Below the pieces are notes generated by a model, which saw only the letters and a list, made by a program, of their open reading frames with translations, was not told the DNA's origin and searched no databases. This document shows, one piece after another, positions 45,535-54,997 of a DNA stretch of 64,000 bases. Every line of letters starts with the position of its first letter. The stretch's first letter is position 1. A program made the translations under genes and the position numbers. Origin of the DNA: Clostridiales bacterium (GTDB lineage Bacteria > Bacillota > Clostridia > SK-Y3); assembly GCA_030156665.1 (NCBI GenBank), contig JASGMB010000002.1:51720-115719 (forward strand), written 5' to 3'.

Positions 45535-46176
45535 TAAACAAAAAGTAGTACAAAAATCGGCATATCAACTGCTAAAATGCCAGAGTTTATCCGTGAAATG
45601 GAACATACAATAGCTGAAATGGCAGGCGATGAAACAAAAAGAACAGAGTATCTATATGACTATACTAAGCCAGAACACTTAAAGGTACATCTTAATATAA
45701 AAGATCGTTTTCAGTTCATAAAATTATCTGTAGCACTTCAATCCGCAAAAGAACTTTATGATGATTGGTCAAGAGAGGGCAATTTAAAGCCGGAGGAGAA
45801 AAAATATCTTAAAACCGGGCATACATATCTAACCAAAGCCTTAATTTTAATCCAGACACGATTCCAAGAGCGAGAGAAGGATTTACAAAGAAGATTATTA
45901 GAAAAAAAATCATTGGTACTTTTAGATAATAAAAAAGATGCCGAGCTAATAAAAGATTTAAAAAAGCAGGAATATGAAGTTAGAATGTCTGGAGAACAAT
46001 TTAAAGACTTTTTACATGAGGTAGTAAATATTACTTGTCGTAACTGTACTAGAGATTATAAAAATTGCGAACTATACAAAAATCAGTTCGAACTAGAAGT
46101 TGACCCACTAGGCTATTATAACTCCGGGTGTCCATATAAGCATAATTTCCCGAAGGATAAGGAGGTCAAAAGATGA
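45497..46176 (+). CDS. phage protein with C-terminal Cys-rich motif, DUF5651-like; N-terminus apparently frameshifted
   Basis: From ATG 45577 a 199-residue protein can be read: MPEFIREMEHTIAEMAGDE at the start, and a Cys cluster CRNCTRDYKNCELY with SGCPY at the end. This type is found in Firmicute phages; the DUF5651 assignment is tentative. ATG 45577 has no ribosome binding site, whereas ATG 45497 has CAGGAG. One extra A in the CAAAAATC run near 45555 would fuse the frames (MAKQKKKILKTDDKQKVVQ then KIGISTAKMPEF). Confidence 0.65.
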
Positions 46177-46667
46177 AAATTGTATTACTTGATAAGAAAT
46201 GCGAACCATTTAAAGCGCATCCACAAGATGCAGGGTTCGATTTAAAGGCAAGAATAAGTGAAGCAATAGATATGCACCCTAATATGCGAGTTACTATTCC
46301 TACAGGCATATGCATTGCTGTGCCAGAGGGTTACGTTGGTGATATTAGGCCCAGATCAGGTATTGTAAAAGATAGAGGACTAGTAGCGCAATACGGTACA
46401 GTAGATTCCGGATACACAGGGGAGGTTAAAGTTACAATTATTAATTTATCTACTAAGCACCAAACGGTTGAACCGTATGAAAGAATAGCACAGTTAGTGG
46501 TGCTTCCGATTGCTACATCAGAACTTGAATATGTTGATAAGCTAGATGAAACGGAAAGAGGTAATAACGGGTTTGGCAGTACCGGTAAATTTGACAATAT
46601 TGCGGATAAAAAAGCATTTGACATATTAAAAAAGTCGATAAAAAAGAAAAAGAAGGTGATTGAGTGA
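46173..46667 (+). CDS. dut: dUTPase
   Basis: A 164-residue trimeric-type dUTPase with all five motifs: DAGFDL, RPRSG, GTVDSGYTGEV, ERIAQLVV and RGNNGFGSTG. It hydrolyses dUTP to dUMP, limiting uracil in phage DNA. Four-base overlap with the preceding stop (ATGA). A lysine-rich tail extends past motif V. Confidence 0.94.
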   Translation: MKIVLLDKKCEPFKAHPQDAGFDLKARISEAIDMHPNMRVTIPTGICIAVPEGYVGDIRPRSGIVKDRGLVAQYGTVDSGYTGEVKVTIINLSTKHQTVEPYERIAQLVVLPIATSELEYVDKLDETERGNNGFGSTGKFDNIADKKAFDILKKSIKKKKKVIE

Positions 46668-47200
46668 GGTTTAAATCCAGCAGTTCAAATCGGGGAAGTG
46701 CGCTAGAGCAGTTAATCGAAATAATAAATAAGCAGTATGAAAATAGTGGCGTAGCACTAATAGACAAGACTGACCCACCGGTGCAGATTCAACAGGTTAA
46801 AGGGAATAAGATTACAAAAGGATTTTTAAAGTCAGAAGGACATCTTGATTTTGAAGGAGTTATGAAAAGTGGCAGACACATTGAATTTGATACTAAAGAA
46901 TTTAAAGGTAATAGATTCCCACTTAAAAATATTAAAGAGAAACAATATAAACGTATGAAAAAATTATTTTTACATGGTGCTGTTACTTTTCTACTTGTAA
47001 ATGCTGTAGATTATAACGAATACTTTGTATTGTCGTTTCCTTTAGTTGAAACACTATGGGAAGAATGGAAAGAAAATCCCGGCAAAAAAGGTTATGCAAG
47101 TGTAGATATTGATACATTAAGAGAAAACGCATTTATACCTAAAGCTGAAAATGGATATTTGCTAGATTATTTAAAGTTTTTCGGAAGGTATGCAGAATAA
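46664..47200 (+). CDS. recU: RecU-like Holliday junction resolvase
   Basis: A 178-residue RecU-family nuclease. NRGSALEQLIEIINKQY at the N-terminus, then LDFEGVMKSGRHIEFDTKEF with catalytic Asp and Glu residues, and FLLVNAVDYNEYFVL. It resolves branched DNA made by the RecT module and replication. GTG start with AAGGTG upstream, overlapping dut. Confidence 0.88.
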   Translation: MRFKSSSSNRGSALEQLIEIINKQYENSGVALIDKTDPPVQIQQVKGNKITKGFLKSEGHLDFEGVMKSGRHIEFDTKEFKGNRFPLKNIKEKQYKRMKKLFLHGAVTFLLVNAVDYNEYFVLSFPLVETLWEEWKENPGKKGYASVDIDTLRENAFIPKAENGYLLDYLKFFGRYAE

Positions 47201-47233
47201 TTACACAAAAGAAAAGAAAAGAGGGTTAGTATT

Positions 47234-47410
47234 ATGGTACTTTGCGATAATAAAAAATGTGATTTTTTAGAGCCAGAAGGGTTTTGTAGGCTACAAACAA
47301 CGCTAATATTAAATGGTGTATGCGAAAATGCTACAGATCGTGTCGGTAAAGATGTGAGTGTTGATTGGGGAAAGGTTAAAGAAGCATATAAGAAAGATTA
47401 TAAAAGATAA
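47234..47410 (+). CDS. small Cys-rich phage protein (58 aa)
   Basis: ATG after GAGGGTTAG. Cys residues at CDNKKC and further C positions (FCRLQ, VCEN) suggest a zinc site. Function unknown. Confidence 0.5.
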   Translation: MVLCDNKKCDFLEPEGFCRLQTTLILNGVCENATDRVGKDVSVDWGKVKEAYKKDYKR

Positions 47411-47505
47411 TAAAACCTCTAAATGCGAGGTCGATAATATAACAGTTTATAAAATTGGAAATGCTATAAAAATTTCTATAGTACAGGATAAGGAGGATAA
47501 ATAAT

Positions 47506-47910
47506 ATGTTAAATCGAGTAATTTTGATGGGTAGGCTTACTAAAGACCCGGAACTAAGGCATACGGCAAACAATATTCAAGTATGTTTGTTTACTTTAGC
47601 GGTAAACCGTAATTTTAAAAAAGATGGTGGTGAAAGGGAAGCGGATTTTATAAATTGTGTGGCATGGAGAAATACAGCAGAGTTTGTTAATAAATACTTC
47701 TCAAAAGGTTTGCAAGTTGTGGTAAGCGGTAGGTTGCAAACGAGAACATGGGATGATGATGAAGGCAAAAAACATTACGTTACAGAGGTTGTAGTTGATG
47801 AAGCTTATTTTGCAGAAAGTAAAAAAGATTATAAGCCAAAAAACGAAGATACTGGTAATACCCAAAGCGGTTTTATGCTGATTGATGTTGATGATGATCT
47901 TCCGTTTTGA
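47506..47910 (+). CDS. ssb: single-stranded DNA-binding protein
   Basis: A 134-residue SSB with an OB fold (MLNRVILMGRLTKDPELRHT; FINCVAWRNTAEFV; VSGRLQTRTW) and the acidic tail DVDDDLPF used to recruit partner proteins. It coats single strands in phage replication. AAGGAGG precedes the ATG. Confidence 0.94.
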   Translation: MLNRVILMGRLTKDPELRHTANNIQVCLFTLAVNRNFKKDGGEREADFINCVAWRNTAEFVNKYFSKGLQVVVSGRLQTRTWDDDEGKKHYVTEVVVDEAYFAESKKDYKPKNEDTGNTQSGFMLIDVDDDLPF

Positions 47911-47979
47911 GCGGACTGCTTTAGAAGATTTTATATTGTTATAAAACACAAAAGAAAAAAACGCAAACAGGAGGTCAAA

Positions 47980-48495
47980 ATGGCATATTTAGGGAATGTC
48001 GAAGCTATAGAATTATATCAAAATGCTAGGAAAGAGAGAATTGAAAAAGAAGATAAGTTATATTACTTAATTACTTGTAAAAAGTGTAATAAAAAGTTTT
48101 ATACGGAACGTAAATTAGTAAAACTTTGTGATGCTTGCAGAATCGAAAATAAAAGAAAGAATGTACTAAAACAACGTAGAGAACACAAAAAACCGGGTAA
48201 ACTTAGAACCCCTAAATCGTTCGCAACTGGTGCCAAATTACCACCAATATATGAAGAGGTACCAGACTTTGCTGTCGGTACTCTAGTTGAATTAATAGAG
48301 TATACAGATAAAAGTATAGACGGAAGTCAGAAGCCTGTTAAAAAGCATAAAAAACTTGATTATATGATAGATCGAGGGGTGGTGATTGGAAAGTGTAAAA
48401 ATGGATATTTGCTTCAAAATGAAAAAGGTATACAGGAGTTTGTTGAGTTTGTTTGCATTAAAATACACAAAGTTAAATTAGTGCCTGTCAGCTAG
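47980..48495 (+). CDS. phage protein with zinc finger and conserved C-terminal domain
   Basis: A 171-residue protein with CKKC and CDAC motifs in the N-terminal 60 residues and a beta-rich C-terminal domain (VGTLVELIEYTDKS). The C-terminal domain is also the core of the next gene, indicating duplication. Function unknown. AGGAGGTC precedes the ATG. Confidence 0.65.
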   Translation: MAYLGNVEAIELYQNARKERIEKEDKLYYLITCKKCNKKFYTERKLVKLCDACRIENKRKNVLKQRREHKKPGKLRTPKSFATGAKLPPIYEEVPDFAVGTLVELIEYTDKSIDGSQKPVKKHKKLDYMIDRGVVIGKCKNGYLLQNEKGIQEFVEFVCIKIHKVKLVPVS

Positions 48496-48528
48496 GAGGG
48501 GTAATTCTTAGCAGGAGGTACAAAGCAA

Positions 48529-48807
48529 ATGAAAAAGAATCATCTAAGAGAGAAACCGGATATTGAGGTCGGTGACTATGTTAAGATAATTGAGTATGCT
48601 CAAAGATCTGATAACACTATCAGAGAACGTACAAAAGACTTTAAGTATGACTTGCATTCCGGGATAGTATTAGAAGTACACAAGAATAGCTTTTTAGTGC
48701 AAGGTGAAAAATACAACTGTTGTGTAAATTTTATTGATTATCAATGTAGGAACATCAATATTTTAGTCGTAAAAAAAAAGAGAAGGTTAACCCCAGATAG
48801 AAAGTAA
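48529..48807 (+). CDS. phage protein, paralogue of the preceding C-terminal domain (92 aa)
   Basis: VGDYVKIIEYAQRSDNTI, followed by HSGIVLEVHKNSFLVQGEKY, aligns with VGTLVELIEYTDKSIDG and RGVVIGKCKNGYLLQNEKG of the upstream protein. GGAGG precedes the ATG. Confidence 0.6.
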   Translation: MKKNHLREKPDIEVGDYVKIIEYAQRSDNTIRERTKDFKYDLHSGIVLEVHKNSFLVQGEKYNCCVNFIDYQCRNINILVVKKKRRLTPDRK

Positions 48808-48989
48808 GAACGTTTAGTGCTGATAGATATGTAATGCAAGGCATAGGCACATCTTATCATCAACTGAACCGCTTCAAATATATATATTAAATGTATTACT
48901 ATGGGTAAACAACTTTGATGGTGGTTTACAAAAACAAGCGTAAAAAATTATACAGCATTTCAAACAACTTTCGTGGTGGAGGTGACAAT

Positions 48990-49298
48990 TTGAAGATAGG
49001 TTTAATAGATGTTGACGGTCACAATTTTCCAAACTTGCCTTTAATGAAAATATCTGCTTTTCATAAAAGTTTTGGTGATGATGTAGAATGGTTTTTCCCT
49101 TTAAATAAATATGACAGAGTATATATTTCTAAAGTATTTGATTTCACACCAGATTATGAAATGTGCATCCAGGCAGATGAAATAATTAAAGGCGGAACTG
49201 GATATGGACTTGAAAATAAATTACCTTACGAAATTGAAAATATCTATCCTGATTATGAACTTTACGGAATAAAAAATAAATTAAGCCTAAAATTGTAG
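48990..49298 (+). CDS. truncated phage radical SAM protein (N-terminal domain only)
   Basis: A 102-residue product starting MKIGLIDVDGHNFPNLPLMK, with YDRVYISKVF and EIIKGGTGYG. This is the N-terminal part of phage radical SAM proteins, which normally continue into a CxxxCxxC core after YGI. Here the frame ends IKNKLSLKL with no cluster motif and no remnant downstream. TTG start follows GGAGGTGA. Confidence 0.6.
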   Translation: MKIGLIDVDGHNFPNLPLMKISAFHKSFGDDVEWFFPLNKYDRVYISKVFDFTPDYEMCIQADEIIKGGTGYGLENKLPYEIENIYPDYELYGIKNKLSLKL

Positions 49299-49340
49299 TA
49301 TAAGTAAGTTATTTCTAAAGATAAGGAGGTGTTTGTTTGT

Positions 49341-49712
49341 ATGACAAAACTACTCTTAGACGAAAGACCAATAATTGTTATGCCTCAACTTGCAAAAAAA
49401 ATAGGATTAAATGAAGCAATAGTTATTCAGCAAATTCATTATTGGTTAAAAGTCAATGAAGAAACTAACAAGCATTTCTATAATAATCGCTACTGGATGT
49501 ATAACAGTTTCGAAAAATGGTGCGAGCAGTTTCCGTTTTGGAGTATTGCTACAATTAAAAGAATATTTAAAAACTTAGAAAAACAAAAGATATTGCTAGT
49601 CAGCAACTATAACAAATATAGACGTGATAGAACGAAATGGTACACAATTGACTATAACAGATTAGAAGAAGTAGCTTCAAACCAAGATGTATCAATCAAA
49701 GTATCAATTTGA
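49341..49712 (+). CDS. phage replication-initiator-like winged-helix protein, short
   Basis: A 123-residue protein with the N-terminal domain of phage replisome organisers (LLLDERPIIVMPQLAKKIGL, HYWLKVNEETNKH, YNSFEKWCEQFPFWS). The usual C-terminal half is absent. The stop falls within a 20-base direct repeat (CAAAGTATCAATTTGA twice), and 16-base tandem repeats follow. AAGGAGGTG precedes the ATG. Confidence 0.65.
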   Translation: MTKLLLDERPIIVMPQLAKKIGLNEAIVIQQIHYWLKVNEETNKHFYNNRYWMYNSFEKWCEQFPFWSIATIKRIFKNLEKQKILLVSNYNKYRRDRTKWYTIDYNRLEEVASNQDVSIKVSI

Positions 49713-49744
49713 CACTATGAACAAAGTATCAATTTGATACGACC

Positions 49745-49776
49745 ATTACCATAGATTACTATTACCATAGATTACT
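49745..49776. repeat. 16-bp tandem repeat, two copies
   Basis: ATTACCATAGATTACT occurs twice in direct succession just after the short replication gene. Two copies are too few to call iterons; they may be the remains of its coding 3' end. Confidence 0.5.
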
Positions 49777-49872
49777 ATAACAAAAAACAATAAAAAATAT
49801 GTGTCTTTGTGTACATTTGATTAAAAAATACACTAACTCTATAATTGTATTAAGCAGAAAAATTAGAAAGAG

Positions 49873-50298
49873 GTGATTAAAATATCAGAATATGGGGAGT
49901 TTAGAGTATCTAATGAGTTAAAAGAATTGGCTATAAAAGTAATAGATAAAAGAGAAGAAATAGCACATGTTGATGTAGATGAAGTATTATTTTTGATAGA
50001 ATATAAAACTAAACCTAATGCTATTGCTAGAACTTATAAACTAACTAATCATCCTATACAAGCATTTACTGATTGTAAGTATGCAATAGTTTTTTATGAT
50101 TCTAATACAGACTACATGTCAGAAAAACAATTAGCACTACTAATGCTACATGAACTTATGCATATACCAAAAACAGGTGATTTATTAGTAAATCATAATG
50201 TTCAAGATTTCTATGAAGTGTTAAAAATTGGTAGTGTTGATTGGAGTAAACCTAATGTAGATGTACCGGATATATTAGGAGGTGAAGATACGACATGA
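49873..50298 (+). CDS. putative phage metallopeptidase
   Basis: A 141-residue protein with the zinc-protease motif HELMH in LALLMLHELMHIP, typical of the small putative phage metallopeptidase family next to terminase genes. AGAGGTGAT overlaps the only canonical start (GTG 49873), so an ATA at 49882 could be the true start. Four-base overlap with the terminase small subunit. Confidence 0.8.
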   Translation: MIKISEYGEFRVSNELKELAIKVIDKREEIAHVDVDEVLFLIEYKTKPNAIARTYKLTNHPIQAFTDCKYAIVFYDSNTDYMSEKQLALLMLHELMHIPKTGDLLVNHNVQDFYEVLKIGSVDWSKPNVDVPDILGGEDTT

Positions 50299-50723
50299 GT
50301 TTACAAAATCTAACAGATGTAAAATTAACTAAAACTGAACTTAGATTACTAGAAGCATTGATAAATCCAGAAAATCGCTACAAATCAATAACGGATATAT
50401 GTAAAATAGCAGATTGTAGTAGAGTTTTTTATTATGATTGCTTTAAGAAAAAAGAATTTGTTGAAGTATATGAGCAACTTTCAAAAGATTTAGTGAAACA
50501 ATGTATTGCACCGGTTATTAATGCTTTCATTAAAGAAGCAAAAAGAGGGAGCTATCAGCACGGCAAAACGTTACTTGAAATGGCAGGACTGTATAATGAG
50601 AAAGTAAATCACGAACATACCGGTAAAAATGGTGGTCCAATAGAAATTAATAATCTAAGCGAAGATGAAAAGCTATCTATCATTCAAAAAGTTGCTAGTC
50701 GTAACAAAAGGAATAAGGAATGA
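50295..50723 (+). CDS. terminase small subunit-like protein
   Basis: A 142-residue DNA-binding protein with a helix-turn-helix (ITDICKIADCSRVFYYDCFKKKEF), like the phBC6A51-type terminase small subunits of Gram-positive phages. It recognises the packaging site. It stands directly before the large subunit. Confidence 0.8.
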   Translation: MSLQNLTDVKLTKTELRLLEALINPENRYKSITDICKIADCSRVFYYDCFKKKEFVEVYEQLSKDLVKQCIAPVINAFIKEAKRGSYQHGKTLLEMAGLYNEKVNHEHTGKNGGPIEINNLSEDEKLSIIQKVASRNKRNKE

Positions 50724-50729
50724 TGATTA

Positions 50730-52289
50730 ATGAATGAGTTAGATACAGCTACATTAATTGCAATAGAAGAAGAAATAAAATATATATCACAAAATATTGA
50801 ATATTTTATTGATGAGTACGGTTATATAGAGGACAAAGATAATGGAACCGGTAAGGCAAAATTCAAACTTTGGGATGAACAAAAGAAAGTATTAAGAGAA
50901 ATAGCAGAGAATAGATTAAATATTATTTTAAAAGCACGTCAGTTAGGAATCACATGGCTTTCGTTGTGGTTTGCGCTTTTCAATATGATATTTTCCGTAG
51001 GTTATACCGTTGTTGCATTGTCAAAACGTGATGATGATGCAAAAGAATTAGTTCATAGAATGGAATTTATGTTAGAAAACCTTCCTAAATGGTTAATCAT
51101 TAGAAAAAAAGATGCACAAAAAGGTCATAAAGGAATTATGTGGGAAGCTACAGCACATGAAATTGAAATATTTAGAGAAAATGAGGAAAACTCTAGGTTT
51201 ATTGCGATGCCTTCCGCTAGAGATTCTGGACGTTCATTTACTGCTTCTTTAGTTATACTTGACGAATGGGCATTTCAACAATGGGCAGAGGAAATTTGGA
51301 CTGCTGCATATCCTACAGTTAATAGACCGACAGGTGGTAAAGTAATAGGATTGTCTACAGCTAAGCGCATGACACTTTTTGAAAAAATATGTAAACAGTA
51401 TCAAGATTTTGGTTTTCACAGAATCTTTTTAAGTTGGAGAGCGGACCCTAGAAGAACAGATGAATGGTATGAAGGAGCAAAGAAAGCATTAGCCGCAGGG
51501 CAAAAGTATTTGCAGGAGTATCCTAATACACCCGAAGAAGCATTTTCCGCAGGAGAGGGAACATCATTTCCAGAGTTTTCAAAAGACATTCATGTTTGCA
51601 AACCTTTTAAAATCCCGGAACATTGGAGAAAATGGCGTTGCGGTGATAATGGTTATACGGATCCTTTCTGGTTTGGTTGGCTTACAGTTTCAGAAGATGG
51701 ACAAGTATTTTTATATAGAGAGTTTACAAGATCACCGGAAGAAGAACGCATTACTTATTCAGAGCAGGCAAAAAAAGTAGTAGAACTTTCTAAGTACACA
51801 GAAATTGAGCATGGTGTACTTGTTGAAAAAGAAGAAAAAATTGATTTTACTGTTATAGGTGTAGATGCGTGGAATAAACATCATAGAGATCAAACCGGAA
51901 AGAGTATTGTTGACTACTATAATGAAGGCGGTTTAACCGATTGTATTAAAGCAATAACTGATAGAAAACTTAGAAAAGCTACATTACATGAGTATTTAAA
52001 ACCTTATTTTGATAAAAACACAGGAAAATGGACAGCAAAACTACAAATATTCGATACTTGCAAAGCAGTAATTAAAACATTACCGGAACTTATTAATGAT
52101 GAAAAAGACCCTGAAAAGGTTGCGGATTGTGAAATAGACCACCCTTACGATGGACTAGGATATGGGCTTATTGCTTATCATGTGCAAAAATCTAAGCCAG
52201 TTGAAAATGAAAAAACCGAAATTCAAAAACATAAGGAAAAACTTGCGAGAAGATTAAAAAACGCTAGGAAGAAAAGAAGAATCTCTTAA
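50730..52289 (+). CDS. terL: terminase large subunit
   Basis: A 519-residue packaging motor and nuclease. The variant Walker A is KARQLGITW near residue 71, and Walker B is VILDEWAF. A C-terminal nuclease region follows with GVDAWNKHH and CEIDHPYDGLGYG. Only 6 bases after the small subunit. Confidence 0.92.
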   Translation: MNELDTATLIAIEEEIKYISQNIEYFIDEYGYIEDKDNGTGKAKFKLWDEQKKVLREIAENRLNIILKARQLGITWLSLWFALFNMIFSVGYTVVALSKRDDDAKELVHRMEFMLENLPKWLIIRKKDAQKGHKGIMWEATAHEIEIFRENEENSRFIAMPSARDSGRSFTASLVILDEWAFQQWAEEIWTAAYPTVNRPTGGKVIGLSTAKRMTLFEKICKQYQDFGFHRIFLSWRADPRRTDEWYEGAKKALAAGQKYLQEYPNTPEEAFSAGEGTSFPEFSKDIHVCKPFKIPEHWRKWRCGDNGYTDPFWFGWLTVSEDGQVFLYREFTRSPEEERITYSEQAKKVVELSKYTEIEHGVLVEKEEKIDFTVIGVDAWNKHHRDQTGKSIVDYYNEGGLTDCIKAITDRKLRKATLHEYLKPYFDKNTGKWTAKLQIFDTCKAVIKTLPELINDEKDPEKVADCEIDHPYDGLGYGLIAYHVQKSKPVENEKTEIQKHKEKLARRLKNARKKRRIS

Positions 52290-52315
52290 GTACTAAACGA
52301 TAAAGGAATGATAAT

Positions 52316-52669
52316 ATGCAGGACAAAGCAAAACATTCCGATTTTAGGATTTTTTACTGCAATACTACAGAAGATTTTATCATCTGTAACGATTTTAAGA
52401 AGCGGCAGCTTATAAAGTTTGGATACAGCGAGGAAGATGCAGAGTATTATTCTCATGGACACCTAAAGTCAAGACACATGGCAGAGAAGATAAGAGATAG
52501 GATTGTTGCAGGGAAGTATCCTGCTACTAGAAATCATTATTTATTAGAGTGCTATATTCGTGTTGCATATGGAAAAGAATATACAGATCATATAAAGAAT
52601 CTGTTAGCAGTTCGCAGGGGTAAGGGGAAGAAACTTGGATATAAGAACAATAAAGTAATAAAACGGTAG
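52316..52669 (+). CDS. phage protein (117 aa)
   Basis: A basic helical protein (FGYSEEDAEYYSHGHLKSRHM) of unknown function between terminase and portal genes. It ends in a lysine-rich tail. Confidence 0.6.
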   Translation: MQDKAKHSDFRIFYCNTTEDFIICNDFKKRQLIKFGYSEEDAEYYSHGHLKSRHMAEKIRDRIVAGKYPATRNHYLLECYIRVAYGKEYTDHIKNLLAVRRGKGKKLGYKNNKVIKR

Positions 52670-52751
52670 ACATGCGACCTTCAAAATCGTTTCTAAGCGG
52701 TTTTTATTAGTGCGGTAATATAAAAACATTAATGAAAAGGAGTTGGTTAAA

Positions 52752-52967
52752 ATGTCAAGTTGTGCAAGAGGTAGATTTGACTATTATTACAGCAAAGGTT
52801 TTAAAGATGGATATAAAGAAGGAGTAGCGGAAGGATTAAAAATTGCAGAAGATATAATTAAAAATCAAATATTGCAGGAGATTGTAATTAAATTTGATAA
52901 TCCAAAACACGACCAGTCTATGGTTCATAGAACTCTAAAATCTTTATATCCAGATAGATTTTCCTAG
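52752..52967 (+). CDS. small phage protein (71 aa)
   Basis: ATG at 52752 follows AAAGGAG. A Gly/Tyr-rich segment (YYSKGFKDGYKEGVAEG) leads into a helix. Function unknown. Confidence 0.55.
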   Translation: MSSCARGRFDYYYSKGFKDGYKEGVAEGLKIAEDIIKNQILQEIVIKFDNPKHDQSMVHRTLKSLYPDRFS

Positions 52968-53079
52968 ATGTAAGTGAGTTAGATATAAACAAAGTGTTAC
53001 ATTTATTTTAACAATACAAATACATTTGTATAACTTTTACATTTGATATAAACTATGAAAAAACGAAAGGAAGGTAAAA

Positions 53080-53454
53080 ATGGGCGTAGTTTTAAATAAG
53101 ACAAAAAATATTATTCAATGCGAGTTCTACGGTTGTAAGGAAAGAGCAGCATACGACATTGGAAATCCTAAGTTCCCTGCAACAGTATATAAACTTTGTA
53201 AAACTCATATAATGCAACTTATTGAAGATTTAAAAGATGAAGAACTTATTGTATTAGATAGTGAAGCGCCTGCAGAAGAACCGGAGATTACCGACGCTGA
53301 TTTAATTCGGGAGGAGATACTAGAAGCAGCACTTAATGCCAACAATCTTACAATTAATAAAGACGTATTGGTGGAAATTGCAGCAAAATACAACATTGAG
53401 ATAGATGAATCTGAATCCAAGACTAAGATACTTGAAAAACTCTTAGAAGTATAA
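53080..53454 (+). CDS. phage protein with SAP/LEM-like C-terminus (124 aa)
   Basis: An N-terminal domain with CEFYGC and CKTH as possible metal ligands, an acidic linker, and a C-terminal helix pair (VLVEIAAKYNIEIDESESKT) resembling SAP/HeH DNA-binding motifs. Function unknown. Confidence 0.6.
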   Translation: MGVVLNKTKNIIQCEFYGCKERAAYDIGNPKFPATVYKLCKTHIMQLIEDLKDEELIVLDSEAPAEEPEITDADLIREEILEAALNANNLTINKDVLVEIAAKYNIEIDESESKTKILEKLLEV

Positions 53455-53465
53455 GGGGTGTTACT

Positions 53466-53720
53466 ATGCCGATAGAATATATAGCTATATCAATTCTAGT
53501 AGTAATTATTGCTTTTCAATGGGTATACATTATTGTGAAAGATCATTCATTTAATAAAGAGCGTAAAGATCTTTTAAACCGTATCATGTCAAAAGATCCA
53601 GTTGAGTATAAAAGGTTATCAAGTGAAGATAAACCCAAAGAAACCAAAAGCATTAATGCTATAAAAAGATATAAAGACGCTGAAATAGAAGCTTATCTGA
53701 AAGCTACTAACGGAATGTAA
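53466..53720 (+). CDS. single-pass membrane phage protein (84 aa)
   Basis: One N-terminal membrane helix (YIAISILVVIIAFQWVYIIV) and a charged cytoplasmic tail. GGGGTG precedes the ATG. Unknown function. Confidence 0.6.
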   Translation: MPIEYIAISILVVIIAFQWVYIIVKDHSFNKERKDLLNRIMSKDPVEYKRLSSEDKPKETKSINAIKRYKDAEIEAYLKATNGM

Positions 53721-53733
53721 AGGAGAGGTTGAT

Positions 53734-54647
<914 letters not shown>

Positions 54648-54736
54648 ATTTTTTAAGTTTTAAAGAAAAAATTTGCAAAAAAAATAAATTAAGGTTATTT
54701 TTATTATAGAAACATAGGGAAAGAGGTCATGAACCC

Positions 54737-54913
54737 ATGAATGAACTACAAAACTACAAATGTAATAATTGCGGTAAGCTTTTATGTAAAATAAATAGTA
54801 AAAACATCGTATATGGCGAGCAGATTGTTGAACTACCAGATGAACAAAATTTAATAGCAGTCGAGATACGCTGTGATAGATGCAAAGAAATGAATTATCT
54901 ATATAAATCTTAA
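54737..54913 (+). CDS. Com-like zinc-finger protein (58 aa)
   Basis: CNNCGKLLCK near the N-terminus and IRCDRCKEMN near the C-terminus match the phage Mu Com pattern. Com is a zinc-finger translational activator of mom. No mom-like gene is beside it. Start ATG at 54737; AAGAGG lies upstream. Confidence 0.65.
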   Translation: MNELQNYKCNNCGKLLCKINSKNIVYGEQIVELPDEQNLIAVEIRCDRCKEMNYLYKS

Positions 54914-54933
54914 TAAAGAAATTAGAACCCACG

Positions 54934-54975
54934 AGGTCAAATGAAGTTTTAGCTTTGTTTGACCTTTTTATTTTA
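54934..54975 (+). terminator. intrinsic terminator before portal gene
   Basis: AGGTCAAA and TTTGACCT form an 8-bp stem with a 16-nt loop and a T-rich tail. It overlaps the approach to the portal ribosome binding site. Confidence 0.65.
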
Positions 54976-54997
54976 GATAAAAAAGGGGGTGAGTGGG

